Below are positions 55,807 through 64,000 of a DNA stretch of 64,000 bases, piece after piece. This stretch comes from Chryseobacterium balustinum (lineage in GTDB: Bacteria; Bacteroidota; Bacteroidia; Flavobacteriales; Weeksellaceae): positions 1 to 64,000 of the forward strand of contig NZ_FUZE01000004.1 in assembly GCF_900168205.1 (NCBI RefSeq), in the 5' to 3' direction. Below the pieces are notes generated by a model. That model was not told the DNA's origin. It saw only the letters and a list, made by a program, of their open reading frames with translations, and ran no database searches. The position numbers were made by a program, and so were the translations under genes. Position 1 is the stretch's first letter. Every line of letters begins with the position of its first letter.

Positions 55807-55920
55807 GGTACAATCTTCGTGAGAAGTTTATGATTATTTAATCAGATAAAAACTATATTTTTAAAGTAAAATTCCTCCGTAGCCTAAATAAGTTAGGTTT
55901 GCATCTTTAATAAAATCTTC

Positions 55921-55948
55921 AAAGCTGGTATTTTCACCAGCTTTTTTG
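55921..55948 (+). terminator. Hairpin terminator
   Basis: Arms AAAGCTGGT and ACCAGCTTT followed by TTTT; no plus-strand gene precedes it directly. Confidence 0.7.
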
Positions 55949-55983
55949 TTTTGAATTTCGAAAAAATAAATATTTGGATTTAA

Positions 55984-56559
55984 TTACACCTTCTTTTTCT
56001 TTTCATAATCTTTTATGGCTTTGGTAAGACTTTTTACAGTTGTTCCCAAATAGGAAGCCATATCTTCTTTTGAAATTTTCATTTCTTTTGCTTTTAAATC
56101 GAGAAGTTGAGACAGTGTATGTTCTGTAGCGTGAAGTTGCTGATAAGATGATCGGTTTGAGGTGTTCGCAATACGTTCTGCAAAAACATCTAACAGTAAA
56201 TTGTTTAAATTAAGATCACTTTTAATCAACGACTGGAAATACGGAATCGTTATCGTAAATACAGTAACCTCGGTAATCGCTTCAATGCTGCAGATACACG
56301 GAACATTTTTCATCATCTCAATTTCCCCAAGAATTTCTCCTTTTCCCAAAAACTCAACAATGTATTCCTCATCACTTTCTTCTGTAAAAAAGCATTTGGT
56401 AATTCCGCTTTTAATAAGCATTATTTTGTCGGAAACTTCGCCTTGCGTCAATAATTTTTCGTCTTTTTCGAAGGATTCTAAAATAATATTTCCTTTATGT
56501 TCCTGGTTATGAAAAAGTATCTCAAGATAATTTAGAAATGGTTGGTTCGTTCTTAACAT
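55984..56559 (-). CDS. Crp/Fnr family transcriptional regulator
   Basis: 191 aa. Cyclic-nucleotide-binding beta-roll at about 20-125 (ESFEKDEKLLTQGEVSDKIM, FLGKGEILGEIEMMKNVPCI) and a C-terminal winged helix (LSQLLDLKAKEMKISKEDMA, SYLGTTVKSLTKAIKDYEKK) ending in a lysine run. There are no clustered Cys for an Fe-S centre. The effector is unknown; many Bacteroidota members act in redox or stress control. It lies between two terminators and is transcribed alone. Confidence 0.9.
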   Translation of the reverse strand: MLRTNQPFLNYLEILFHNQEHKGNIILESFEKDEKLLTQGEVSDKIMLIKSGITKCFFTEESDEEYIVEFLGKGEILGEIEMMKNVPCICSIEAITEVTVFTITIPYFQSLIKSDLNLNNLLLDVFAERIANTSNRSSYQQLHATEHTLSQLLDLKAKEMKISKEDMASYLGTTVKSLTKAIKDYEKKKKV

Positions 56560-56669
56560 TATTTTTATTTCAGATAGACACCTTTCGGAATCTATTATTT
56601 GTACTCATTTTTATCAGCAGAAAATTACAAAAACTAAAATGAATAGAATATGAATATTTAAATTTAATC

Positions 56670-56704
56670 CATAAAAAAACTCGCTCCTAAGAACGAGTTT
56701 TAAT
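56670..56704 (-). terminator. Hairpin at the 3' end of the S9 peptidase gene
   Basis: Arms AAAACTCG-TTC / GAG-CGAGTTTT with a minus-strand T run, immediately after the stop codon at 56709. Confidence 0.82.
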
Positions 56705-56708
56705 ATAA

Positions 56709-59111
56709 TTATTTCTTCAAGCATTTTTCCAGGAACTGATCTTGTTCCCAAAGCAAATGCAGAATATTTTCTTTGGCTGCATAACCATGAGATTCTTTTG
56801 GAAGAAGAACCATTTTTACAGGAGCTCCGAGATTTTTCAAAGCCTGAAAATATCTTTCGGTCTGTAAAGTAAAAGTTCCCGGATTGTTATCGGCATCACC
56901 ATGAACCAATAACATTGGAGTTTTCATTTTATCAGCATTCATAAATGGTGACATTTTGTTGTAAATTTCCGGAACATCCCAATAGTTTCTCTGCTCACTT
57001 TGGAAACCAAAAGGTGTCAACGTTCTGTTGTATGCTCCACTTCTTGCAATTCCACACGCATAATCTTTAGAATGTGTTAAAAGATTTGCCGTCATAAAAG
57101 CTCCGTAGGAATGTCCTCCAACTGCAACTTTTGTTCTGTCGATATACCCTAACTGATCTACCGCATCAATCGCAGCTTTTCCGTTGGCAACCAACTGTGG
57201 AATAAAGGTATCATTTGGCTCTGTTTTTCCTTCTCCAATAATTGGAAACGCCGCATCATCAAGTACAGCATATCCTTTTGCCGTCCAATACACAAAAGAA
57301 CCGTAATACGGGAATGTAAAATCGTTCGGGTTTTGAGTATTTTGTCCTGCAGTATTTTTGTCTTTATACTCTGTAGGATAAGCCCAGATTAATAACGGAA
57401 GTTTTTCTTTTTTTGCTTTTCTGTCGTAGTTTGCCGGTAAATAAAGTGTTCCAGTCAAAGTAACCCCGTCATTTCTTTTGTAGGTAATCACTTCTTTGTA
57501 AACATCTTTGATGCTTTCAAAAGGATTGGCAAAATTGGTTACCGCTTCCGATTTATTAGATTTAATATTTTTCTTAAAATAATTCGGATACTGACTTGCC
57601 GACTGCTGAATCGTTAATACTTCTCCTTTTTTAGGATCAATAATATCGATGATTTCCTCTTTGGCATTTTTAAGATTTGAGGTATAGAGTCTTTTCTTTT
57701 TTAAAGATTTCATATCCATTTCATCGATGAAGGGATGTTGACCGTCTTTTGTAAAGCCATCGCCGATCAAGTAAGATTTTTCACCTTTCATATCGATAAC
57801 ATATCTTCCGAAATCATTTTTTGTCGTGTTAAAACTTCCTGGATCACTGTAGACATCCTGATAATTTCTATCTTCTATTACTTCAGATTTCCCTGTGTTT
57901 AAGTCAACTAAATAAGATTTTGTGTTTCTTGTATCGTACCAGCTTTCACCAACGATAGCATAGTGATTGTTTGTCCAGCTTACGCCACCATATCTTTGTT
58001 TTGTTTTAAAGAAAGATTTTGGTTGAGCTGTAAATGGAGCTTCCCAAGTGAAAACTTCATCTCTGAAATCAACAGTTTTAGACTGATCTCCACCATCCAA
58101 AGCTTCGGTATAGACCAAAGTAGCAGGTTGATCTGCTCTCCAACCCATATATCTTTTTCCGGTTCTTACAGATGAAAATCCTTTCGGCATAATTTCATTT
58201 AAAGGAACTTCATTCACCACTTTTACCGTATTTCCTTTTGCGTCGTAAATCGTTGTGGTCATTGGAAATCTATTGAGCGGAACAATGTATGAATATGGTT
58301 TTTTAATGGTTGTTACCATTAAATAATTTCCATCAGGAGAATACGTTAAATCCGAAAAAATATCTTTGTCTTTAAACTTTTTAAGATCGCCATTCAAATC
58401 AACATGATACAATTCTGAAGCGGTAAGAATGTCAAAATTTTGTTCGTCTTGCGGATTTTTAAGCAAATCCTGATATGTTCTGTTTTGAGAAACTTTTCCG
58501 TCTGCTGTTGAAACAATTGGTCCTGTTGGAAGATCTTTAGAGGGATCAATTAATTGAGGTCTATTTTCTGGCAAAATTTTAATTAGAAAACTCTGGGAAT
58601 CTTTCATCCAAACGAATGGATAATGCAAGTTTGCATTAAGATTATCTTTAGTGATCTTTTTTGCTATTGCGGTTTCAAGATCAACGATCCAAAGCTCAAC
58701 TCCTTTATCCGTAGTATTAGTAAACGCTAATTTCTTTTCGTCTGGAGAAAAAGAAGTATTCGTAATTTTGGGATTTTGCGGAAGACCTTTTACCTGAACT
58801 TCCGTTTTATCGTTCATTTTACGTACTTTCAGATTATTAGAATACGTTACACTGCTTGAAATATTGGTAACAGGATTAATTCTTAATCCTCCCAATTTCA
58901 TTTCCTGTTGATTGAGGTCGTCTAATGTTTTATACGTTGGTCGGTACACAAAAACAACCCAATCTTTTTTAGAATTGGTCAAAACACTTGGCGGTCGGTC
59001 GTAATCTGCAAGCTTTAAAATTTCTGCAGACGGTTTCTGATACGAGATATTTTCCTGAGCTTCATAGAAATTAAGAAACGCAAGAAGACAGATGGTCAAT
59101 TTGATCTTCAT
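56709..59111 (-). CDS. Exported S9 family prolyl oligopeptidase-like peptidase
   Basis: 800 aa with a signal peptide (MKIKLTICLLAFLNFYEAQ). The N-terminal ~530 residues form a beta-propeller with repeated strands; the C-terminal ~250 are an alpha/beta hydrolase with the nucleophile GGHSYGAFMT, Asp in LVHGDADNNPG and His in PKESHGYAAKEN. It cleaves short peptides, often after proline or in a dipeptidyl fashion, in the periplasm or outside. The length matches the acylaminoacyl/DPP-like Bacteroidota type. Single gene. Confidence 0.93.
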   Translation of the reverse strand: MKIKLTICLLAFLNFYEAQENISYQKPSAEILKLADYDRPPSVLTNSKKDWVVFVYRPTYKTLDDLNQQEMKLGGLRINPVTNISSSVTYSNNLKVRKMNDKTEVQVKGLPQNPKITNTSFSPDEKKLAFTNTTDKGVELWIVDLETAIAKKITKDNLNANLHYPFVWMKDSQSFLIKILPENRPQLIDPSKDLPTGPIVSTADGKVSQNRTYQDLLKNPQDEQNFDILTASELYHVDLNGDLKKFKDKDIFSDLTYSPDGNYLMVTTIKKPYSYIVPLNRFPMTTTIYDAKGNTVKVVNEVPLNEIMPKGFSSVRTGKRYMGWRADQPATLVYTEALDGGDQSKTVDFRDEVFTWEAPFTAQPKSFFKTKQRYGGVSWTNNHYAIVGESWYDTRNTKSYLVDLNTGKSEVIEDRNYQDVYSDPGSFNTTKNDFGRYVIDMKGEKSYLIGDGFTKDGQHPFIDEMDMKSLKKKRLYTSNLKNAKEEIIDIIDPKKGEVLTIQQSASQYPNYFKKNIKSNKSEAVTNFANPFESIKDVYKEVITYKRNDGVTLTGTLYLPANYDRKAKKEKLPLLIWAYPTEYKDKNTAGQNTQNPNDFTFPYYGSFVYWTAKGYAVLDDAAFPIIGEGKTEPNDTFIPQLVANGKAAIDAVDQLGYIDRTKVAVGGHSYGAFMTANLLTHSKDYACGIARSGAYNRTLTPFGFQSEQRNYWDVPEIYNKMSPFMNADKMKTPMLLVHGDADNNPGTFTLQTERYFQALKNLGAPVKMVLLPKESHGYAAKENILHLLWEQDQFLEKCLKK

Positions 59112-59201
59112 TATCTTTTTGATTTTTCACGAATTTAATGAAAAGTAATTAATTTTTGGTTATTAGTACTTTACAATACTTCCAAAAAGTGGGAAATTTG
59201 A

Positions 59202-60380
59202 TTATAATAAACTTTTTCTAAGGACTTCAGAAACTTTTTCGACTTCCTCTAATGTATTAAAATAATGGGGTGAAAGTCTTACAGCCCCGTCAACTTTTTT
59301 ATCCGTAAAATCAATCAATGCAGAATGTTTGTAGCTTACCGAAAAGAAAACATTATGTTCTCTCAAAACTTTCTGGATATTTTCCAGATCATTATCAGGA
59401 CCACAAAATGTGACGATACTGCTCAAGTTTTCTCCGATATCTAAAACTTTAAAACCACAGTTTTCAAGATTCGTTCTAAGCATTTTGGCTAATTTTATGT
59501 TATAATTTCCAATAGTATTTAAACCAATAGTATTGGCATATTTTACAGCCTCCATCATCCCTAAAACTGCGGCGTAAGAAACTTCCCAATGTTCAAATCT
59601 TTTAGCTGTTTCAAACAATTTGTAATCATCGTATTCCGACCAATGTGCACCTCTCATATCCAATAAAATCGGAGCATAATCTTGCTCTAAAACCCTGTCT
59701 GAAACATATAAAAAACCACTTCCTCTTGGCCCTCTCATAAATTTTCTTCCGGTTGCCGTTAAAAAATCACAACCAATTTTTTCGACATCAACAACCATTT
59801 GCCCAACCGATTGACAACAATCTGCTAAATATAAAACATCATATTGTCGACAGACTTTTCCTACCGCTTCAATGTTCTGAATCAATCCTGAATTGGTCGG
59901 AATATGAGTTACCGCAACCAGTTTTGGGTGATGTTGTTTAATTAAATTTTCAAGATCTTCTAAATCAAGTTCATTATCCTTTAGTTTCTTAATTCGGATA
60001 ATCTTTACATTTAATTTTTTCTGAAGTGAAATAAATGTAATCTGATTGGAAATATAATCATCAACTGTAGTAATAACTGTATCTCCTTCTTTAAAAATAA
60101 TACTCGAAAGAGCTTTAGAAAATGCTTCTGTAGCACTTGTCATAAAAGCAATATTTGAAGGTTTACAATTGATGAGTTTTGCAGTTTCAATATAGAAATT
60201 CTCAAGCAGTTCTGCATTTCTATTGGCCACTTCATAACCTCCCAACTGTTCTTCCTGTTGCAGATAATCGATCATTGAATCTACGACAATATTTGGCATT
60301 AACGAAGAACCAGCATTATTGAAGAATAATTTTCCGTCTGATAAACCTCTTATTTCCTGTCTTATTTTATCTGTATTCAT
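59202..60380 (-). CDS. Class V aminotransferase-fold PLP enzyme
   Basis: 392 aa. Motifs of the cysteine desulfurase/isopenicillin epimerase-like group: FFNNAGSSLMP, TSATEAFSKALSSI, HIPTNSGLIQNIEAVGKVCR, LADCCQSVGQMVVD and the PLP Lys in TATGRKFMRGPRGSGFLYVS; the C-terminal VRLSPHYFNTLEEVE is typical. It lacks the mobile catalytic Cys loop of SufS/IscS, so it is more likely an epimerase or lyase on an amino acid. Substrate unknown. Single gene with about 90 bp before the next one. Confidence 0.87.
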   Translation of the reverse strand: MNTDKIRQEIRGLSDGKLFFNNAGSSLMPNIVVDSMIDYLQQEEQLGGYEVANRNAELLENFYIETAKLINCKPSNIAFMTSATEAFSKALSSIIFKEGDTVITTVDDYISNQITFISLQKKLNVKIIRIKKLKDNELDLEDLENLIKQHHPKLVAVTHIPTNSGLIQNIEAVGKVCRQYDVLYLADCCQSVGQMVVDVEKIGCDFLTATGRKFMRGPRGSGFLYVSDRVLEQDYAPILLDMRGAHWSEYDDYKLFETAKRFEHWEVSYAAVLGMMEAVKYANTIGLNTIGNYNIKLAKMLRTNLENCGFKVLDIGENLSSIVTFCGPDNDLENIQKVLREHNVFFSVSYKHSALIDFTDKKVDGAVRLSPHYFNTLEEVEKVSEVLRKSLL

Positions 60381-60580
60381 TTTTTACATTTAATTTTGAA
60401 TGATTTTGCTGTAATTTATTTAGGCTTCTTATTCACAGAGTTTGTTATTCCGTAGCAATCTAGATCTATTTTTAATGACAACATCATGTTTACTTTTTCT
60501 TCTAATTAGACACGATAATTTTATACAAAAAATCCCGAATTTGAAGTATCGGGATTTATTTATTTTAAAAATGATTTCTT
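60381..60580. other. Spacer with T6SS operon terminator
   Basis: 200 bp between two minus-strand genes. It holds the terminator at 60531-60566 that ends the tss operon and the upstream region of the PLP enzyme gene. Confidence 0.6.
60531..60566 (-). terminator. Terminator of the tssG-tssN-tssK operon
   Basis: Arms AAATCCCGA and TCGGGATTT; the minus-strand tail is TTTTTTGT. Confidence 0.85.
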
Positions 60581-61726
60581 TTAATCTAAAACACTCCAGC
60601 CTCTTTTCGGATTGGTGTTTGAAGAAACCTCCTGCTCATTAACAATGATATTTTCTTTTCTCTGTCCGATATAATCTAGTTCGCTCAGTTTTGCAAAAAT
60701 AGTTTCCAGACTTCTCAACATCTGACTAATGTATAAAAGCGGTTCACCGGAATTGTGATGATCATAATTCGTTTCCGCAACAGTAGAAAGCTGATTTAAT
60801 AAAGTATGTGGCGCGATTTCGCTCCATTCTAAGCTATAATTCAGCATTTCTTCCAATTCTCCCGGAACTAAGATCTGCGTTGAATTGTACATTCTTAAAG
60901 CTAATTTGGCAAAAGTTTCAATTAAAAAAACCGGCGCTTGGTAAGGAATTATATTTCTGAACTGAAAATACATATCACCAAATGTATCTACCAAAACAGT
61001 ACACAAAGCTTTAACATTCAATGCTAAAGATGTATTCTGGTTTTTATGCGAAGCCTTCTGAATAATTTTGAAAGCATATTGCTGCAAATTTCCAATAGAT
61101 TTTGCATATCCGTTGTAATAATCAATTAAAACCGGATGACTCTGAATCGAGGTACACGGTGGAATAAAATTGGTGTTGACCTGTGCAATATTGCCTTTAA
61201 AATCTACTTTTCCTACTACCAAGTAATTTCCTCCCGAATGATTACTGTTCAGTGAACTTACCGGAAGCAATTCAATATGATAATTGGCGTGTGCATTTGG
61301 ATGTCTTGGCGGAATTTCCTCCGGATCAATATCCCCAAAAGGAACTTTATCAAAAGGATTTACGGATATTAAAATATAATATTCTCCATCCATTTGGTTT
61401 TCATCAAGATTTAAAGATTTAGCCAAAGATTTTACACTCACTCTCCTGTCTTTCAGCTCTAACCTGTAACCCGCTAAAGTTACAGCACTACAATTTTTGA
61501 TAAATAGTTGTACATCGTTGGTTGCTGTATTATGAACATCAAAAATAGTTTTATCGGTAAACTCATTCGACAAAGGCAGCAAACCATAGTTATAATTGGT
61601 AATCCCAAGAGAATTAGCATCTCTTATCGTATCTATTAAAAAATTATCCTGATCGTTGAGATGTCTCTGCGAAACTTTCATTCCATCAACCCAGTTGATA
61701 GCAAAATGTTTTATGGGCTGTATCAT
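60581..61726 (-). CDS. tssK: Type VI secretion baseplate protein TssK (subtype iii)
   Basis: 381 aa. The N-terminus NWVDGMKVSQRHLNDQDNFL matches the TssK WxxGMxxxxQHF region. A middle beta domain (YYILISVNPFDKVPFGDIDP) and C-terminal helical region follow. TssK joins the baseplate wedges to the membrane complex. It is shorter than Proteobacterial TssK (about 445 aa), as expected for the Bacteroidota system. It is the last gene of the tssG-tssN-tssK unit, 36 bp after tssN. Confidence 0.85.
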   Translation of the reverse strand: MIQPIKHFAINWVDGMKVSQRHLNDQDNFLIDTIRDANSLGITNYNYGLLPLSNEFTDKTIFDVHNTATNDVQLFIKNCSAVTLAGYRLELKDRRVSVKSLAKSLNLDENQMDGEYYILISVNPFDKVPFGDIDPEEIPPRHPNAHANYHIELLPVSSLNSNHSGGNYLVVGKVDFKGNIAQVNTNFIPPCTSIQSHPVLIDYYNGYAKSIGNLQQYAFKIIQKASHKNQNTSLALNVKALCTVLVDTFGDMYFQFRNIIPYQAPVFLIETFAKLALRMYNSTQILVPGELEEMLNYSLEWSEIAPHTLLNQLSTVAETNYDHHNSGEPLLYISQMLRSLETIFAKLSELDYIGQRKENIIVNEQEVSSNTNPKRGWSVLD

Positions 61727-61762
61727 ATTGTAATACTTTTATTTGTGTGATTTTGATTTGAT

Positions 61763-62656
61763 TTATTTTTTTCCTTCTTCTTCGTGCTGAATAACTCTTT
61801 TACAGATTACCACTTCATTTTCTGAAATAGTATTCGTGGTAATATCCTGATCGAAATCGATGTATTTTCTGAAACTGAAAAACGATTTTTTAGTATAAAA
61901 TATCCAGTAATAAGATTCTCTTTGATCATCTGTAAGATGAATAATTGATTTTGGGTTTTTATGGTTGTAATCGTCAACTACACGGAAAAACCAGTCTCCA
62001 AAAGTTACTCCGGTCGGTAAAGTTTTAGCTTTAATTCTAAAACGATTTGCATCTTCCAGATTTTTGCTCAATTCAACATTTAAAACCATTAAACGGTCGA
62101 AATCTGCTCCGTCAAAATCGGGTGGTTTCTGATCCGGAGAATACCTCCATGTTTTATAAATATCAACAGGAATACTGATAAACTGAATGTAACAATAATA
62201 GAAAACCATGGGTACAAAAAATATAAGTACGCTGGTTGCTGACATTACAGGATATCCTGCTCCTTTGCTGATCCAGCCGAAAATCAGAACGAAAAGATAA
62301 GCTCCTACAAGAGCACAGGTTAATGATAATATAGATTCAAAAATAATGCTTGAAGTCTGTGACTGAAAGTGCTTTCTGAAAAACGTATGCATTAAATTAA
62401 CATGAATAATCCCGAAAATAAGATAAATTATTTGCGAAATAAGATACCAATACGGATTAAACGAATTTCCTGAAAAACCAAAAAGACCAGGCAATGCAAG
62501 ACACAAGCTGCACAAGAGTACATAAACAATAATAACTCTGATTTTTATTGCAGGTTTGTTTTTCCTGATTACCCCTAAAATCACCATCATGATGATAGCA
62601 ATAAGCGGGACGAAAATATACCTTAAAAATATACCTTTTACTGAAGAAACTTCCAT
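61763..62656 (-). CDS. tssN: Type VI secretion membrane protein TssN (subtype iii)
   Basis: 297 aa. Five or six membrane helices in the first 170 residues (IFLRYIFVPLIAIIMMVILG, VIIVYVLLCSLCLALPGL, FESILSLTCALVGAYLFVLI, TSVLIFFVPMVFYYCYIQF) and a soluble C-terminal domain (NRFRIKAKTLPTGVTFGDWF, DYNHKNPKSIIHL). TssN is specific to the Bacteroidota T6SS and is thought to replace part of the TssJLM membrane complex. Identification rests on the topology, the FGDWF region and the two flanking tss genes. Confidence 0.8.
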   Translation of the reverse strand: MEVSSVKGIFLRYIFVPLIAIIMMVILGVIRKNKPAIKIRVIIVYVLLCSLCLALPGLFGFSGNSFNPYWYLISQIIYLIFGIIHVNLMHTFFRKHFQSQTSSIIFESILSLTCALVGAYLFVLIFGWISKGAGYPVMSATSVLIFFVPMVFYYCYIQFISIPVDIYKTWRYSPDQKPPDFDGADFDRLMVLNVELSKNLEDANRFRIKAKTLPTGVTFGDWFFRVVDDYNHKNPKSIIHLTDDQRESYYWIFYTKKSFFSFRKYIDFDQDITTNTISENEVVICKRVIQHEEEGKK

Positions 62657-62711
62657 TTATTTCTTTTAATATTTAGTTTGATTGATGAATTGTAAATATA
62701 ATTAAAATATT

Positions 62712-63653
62712 TTACAGGAAAGTAGAATAACCAAGCCTGTTTGTATTTCTGTGATCATCTTCCAGCACAAAAGAATAGTCTCTTTTTTCTGTGATAAAAT
62801 TTTCTTCAATATCTACAGAAACAGGAAGGCAATAATCGTACAAAGCCTGTAAAACTTTTCTGAAAGGATGACCGGGAATATAATTTTTCATCTCGTCATA
62901 CGGGATCGGACCTATATTTACAATCCAGTTTCTTTCACCATCCATATGTTTTCCGCTTGCAATGTAAGTGACACCCAATCTTGAATTTCCCAGAAGTATA
63001 GAAGAATCATCTTCTTTCATTCTGTCGATTTCGTTGGGAGTAAAAGTAATCTCAACGGGAACTTTCAAAAAAGCAGTCATACAACGTTCAAACCATTTTT
63101 TATCGCCTCTGATATTGTGAAAAAATGGTAAAACATGAAGAAAAATATAGGCATTCTGCTTGTCCAGCATTTTAATGATCGGCCAAAGTTCACTGAAGAT
63201 ATTGAGAAGAGAATCGGTATCACTCGCCAAATCAAAATCATATTCTTTCAGCAAAGCGCTGATTTCTGTAAAAAAAATCTCTAACTCAAAAGGCCTGAAA
63301 AACTTTCTAGCATCCTCTTCTACCCTTTTTTGTTTACGGATTTCTTTTACAACACTTTCTACATTTTTTCTGGAAGTATTGAGTGACGGCGGATGAAAAA
63401 CACCTTCCGGAAGATAATCGTAAATACCTTCGCGATACGTTTTAATATTGAGAACTTCCTCGTCAAAACCTAAATAATGACTTGAAATACTTTTAATATC
63501 TTTAAGATAAGCTCTGTCGTTTATTCCTATTCTGTCAATAAAAATATTGCTTACAGATCTGTGATATTTTAAGAGATTTACAGCAACTGCTTCAGCTTTA
63601 AAATCTGTCTGCAGCTTATTGTAATGCATATCTATCGTGCTGTTGTCGTACAT
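62712..63653 (-). CDS. tssG: Type VI secretion baseplate protein TssG (subtype iii)
   Basis: 313 aa. Recognised by the C-terminal TssG pattern: NSRLGVTYIASGKHMDGERN, IVNIGPIPYDEMKNYIPGHP and RKVLQALYDYCLPVSVDIEE, and by EGIYDYLPEGVFHPPS in the N-terminal half. TssG with TssF makes the baseplate wedge. It is the first gene of the minus-strand operon. Other tss genes (B, C, D, E, F, H) are not in the window and must lie elsewhere, perhaps beyond the right edge. Confidence 0.78.
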   Translation of the reverse strand: MYDNSTIDMHYNKLQTDFKAEAVAVNLLKYHRSVSNIFIDRIGINDRAYLKDIKSISSHYLGFDEEVLNIKTYREGIYDYLPEGVFHPPSLNTSRKNVESVVKEIRKQKRVEEDARKFFRPFELEIFFTEISALLKEYDFDLASDTDSLLNIFSELWPIIKMLDKQNAYIFLHVLPFFHNIRGDKKWFERCMTAFLKVPVEITFTPNEIDRMKEDDSSILLGNSRLGVTYIASGKHMDGERNWIVNIGPIPYDEMKNYIPGHPFRKVLQALYDYCLPVSVDIEENFITEKRDYSFVLEDDHRNTNRLGYSTFL

Positions 63654-63947
63654 ATTTTTTTTCCTGTGATCATGTTTGGTATCGTAAAGATAAAATATCT
63701 CTTTATATTGAAAAAGTATTTATCTCAAATTTTTATGTTTAATGATGTAATTTAATATAAATTATTGATTTTCTTATGTATTAATCTTTATTAAAATAGA
63801 AATATTTTAAATTTAAAAGAAATTACCTCAAGGTCTTGTCATAGACTTTACGTAAAATTAACAGTTCCAAAACCAACAAAAAAGAATTTTAAAGTCAAAT
63901 TTCCATAAGGCTGACTTATCTTTGCAATTCGAAAATTATTTAAAGAA
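63654..63947. promoter_or_regulatory. Divergent promoter region for the tss operon and the right-edge gene
   Basis: About 290 bp, AT-rich. On the plus strand TATCTTTG at 63917-63924 is a -7 box 24 bp before the ATG at 63948. No clear TAnnTTTG is seen for tssG on the minus strand. Confidence 0.5.
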
Positions 63948-64000
63948 ATGAAAAGTATTTATTCTAAAATGTTGCTTTTGGCATTTGTGGCAAGTTCAGT
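63948..64000 (+). CDS. Start of an exported protein gene, cut by the window edge
   Basis: Only 17 codons are present: MKSIYSKMLLLAFVASS, a typical signal peptide start after a -7 box TATCTTTG. Divergent from the tss operon. The product cannot be named. Confidence 0.7.
   Translation, partial: MKSIYSKMLLLAFVASS

Larger units (their letters stand above)
55661..55983. other. Intergenic region with four hairpins
   Basis: About 320 bp between a plus-strand and a minus-strand gene. It holds hairpins at 55745-55764, 55767-55806, 55881-55900 and 55921-55948; a box TAGGTTTG (55894-55901) lies between the third and fourth. Together they could be a terminator cluster plus a very short RNA. Confidence 0.6.

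Overview
The window reads as chromosomal DNA of a Bacteroidota bacterium, most likely Flavobacteriia of the Chryseobacterium/Elizabethkingia type. The DNA is AT-rich. Many genes are preceded by the Bacteroidota -7 promoter box TAnnTTTG. Family-typical proteins are present: GLPGLI protein, DUF4294, CLC-F, two-lipoyl pyruvate dehydrogenase E2, a DnaX without the zinc module, and subtype iii type VI secretion parts. I see no rRNA, tRNA, CRISPR array, transposase or prophage.

Layout. 1-8.6 kb: housekeeping genes (Nudix, DUF4294, M42 peptidase, rpe, ndk, rsgA, DAHP synthase/chorismate mutase, dnaX). 8.6-13.2 kb: TetR regulator with a nested set of inverted repeats, a frameshifted metallo-beta-lactamase gene, an aldo/keto reductase, and a fluoride riboswitch with its CLC-F exporter. 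13.2-17.1 kb: a 21-bp tandem repeat, a large FMN-barrel-like protein of unknown role and a TPR/HTH membrane regulator. 17.3-23.2 kb: a MarR-crtI-crtB-SRPBCC-crtZ-lycopene cyclase-photolyase operon for photoprotection. 23.3-26.8 kb: small envelope proteins and a serine hydrolase. 27.2-32.3 kb: a four-gene redox operon (exported ankyrin protein, DUF2271 protein with a TGAS flavinylation-like motif, PepSY/flavodoxin/FNR membrane reductase, ApbE). 32.4-39.8 kb: accessory region with SemiSWEET, SDR, a likely ncRNA, a TPR/AraC membrane regulator and, divergent from it, two tandem lipoprotein cassettes with repeated DPPR[D/N]GTHW motifs. 39.9-46.3 kb: PDH E2 and E1 alpha, PAP2, BlaI-like, RRM protein, thioesterase, HMA-AraC regulator. 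46.3-64 kb: MITE-like repeat, copper-type P-ATPase, DUF72, polysaccharide deacetylase, YggS, a sigma-54 activator without a DNA-binding domain, MATE pump, two GNATs, Crp-type regulator, S9 peptidase, class V PLP enzyme and a tssG-tssN-tssK operon.

How the genes work together. The crt/photolyase operon couples membrane carotenoids to DNA photorepair. In the ApbE operon the membrane protein can pass cytosolic NAD(P)H electrons through flavodoxin and haem to a periplasmic flavoprotein that ApbE loads with FMN. The strongest candidate for an undescribed system is 35.3-38.4 kb: secreted small lipoproteins with repeated short motifs beside a membrane sensor with periplasmic TPRs and a cytoplasmic AraC domain. 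This resembles in outline a peptide-signal/TPR-receptor pair, but the link is inferred from position and architecture only. Other unusual points are a probable programmed -1 frameshift in dnaX, an excellent sigma-54 promoter driving a very short transcript, and several intergenic palindromes and short-RNA candidates.
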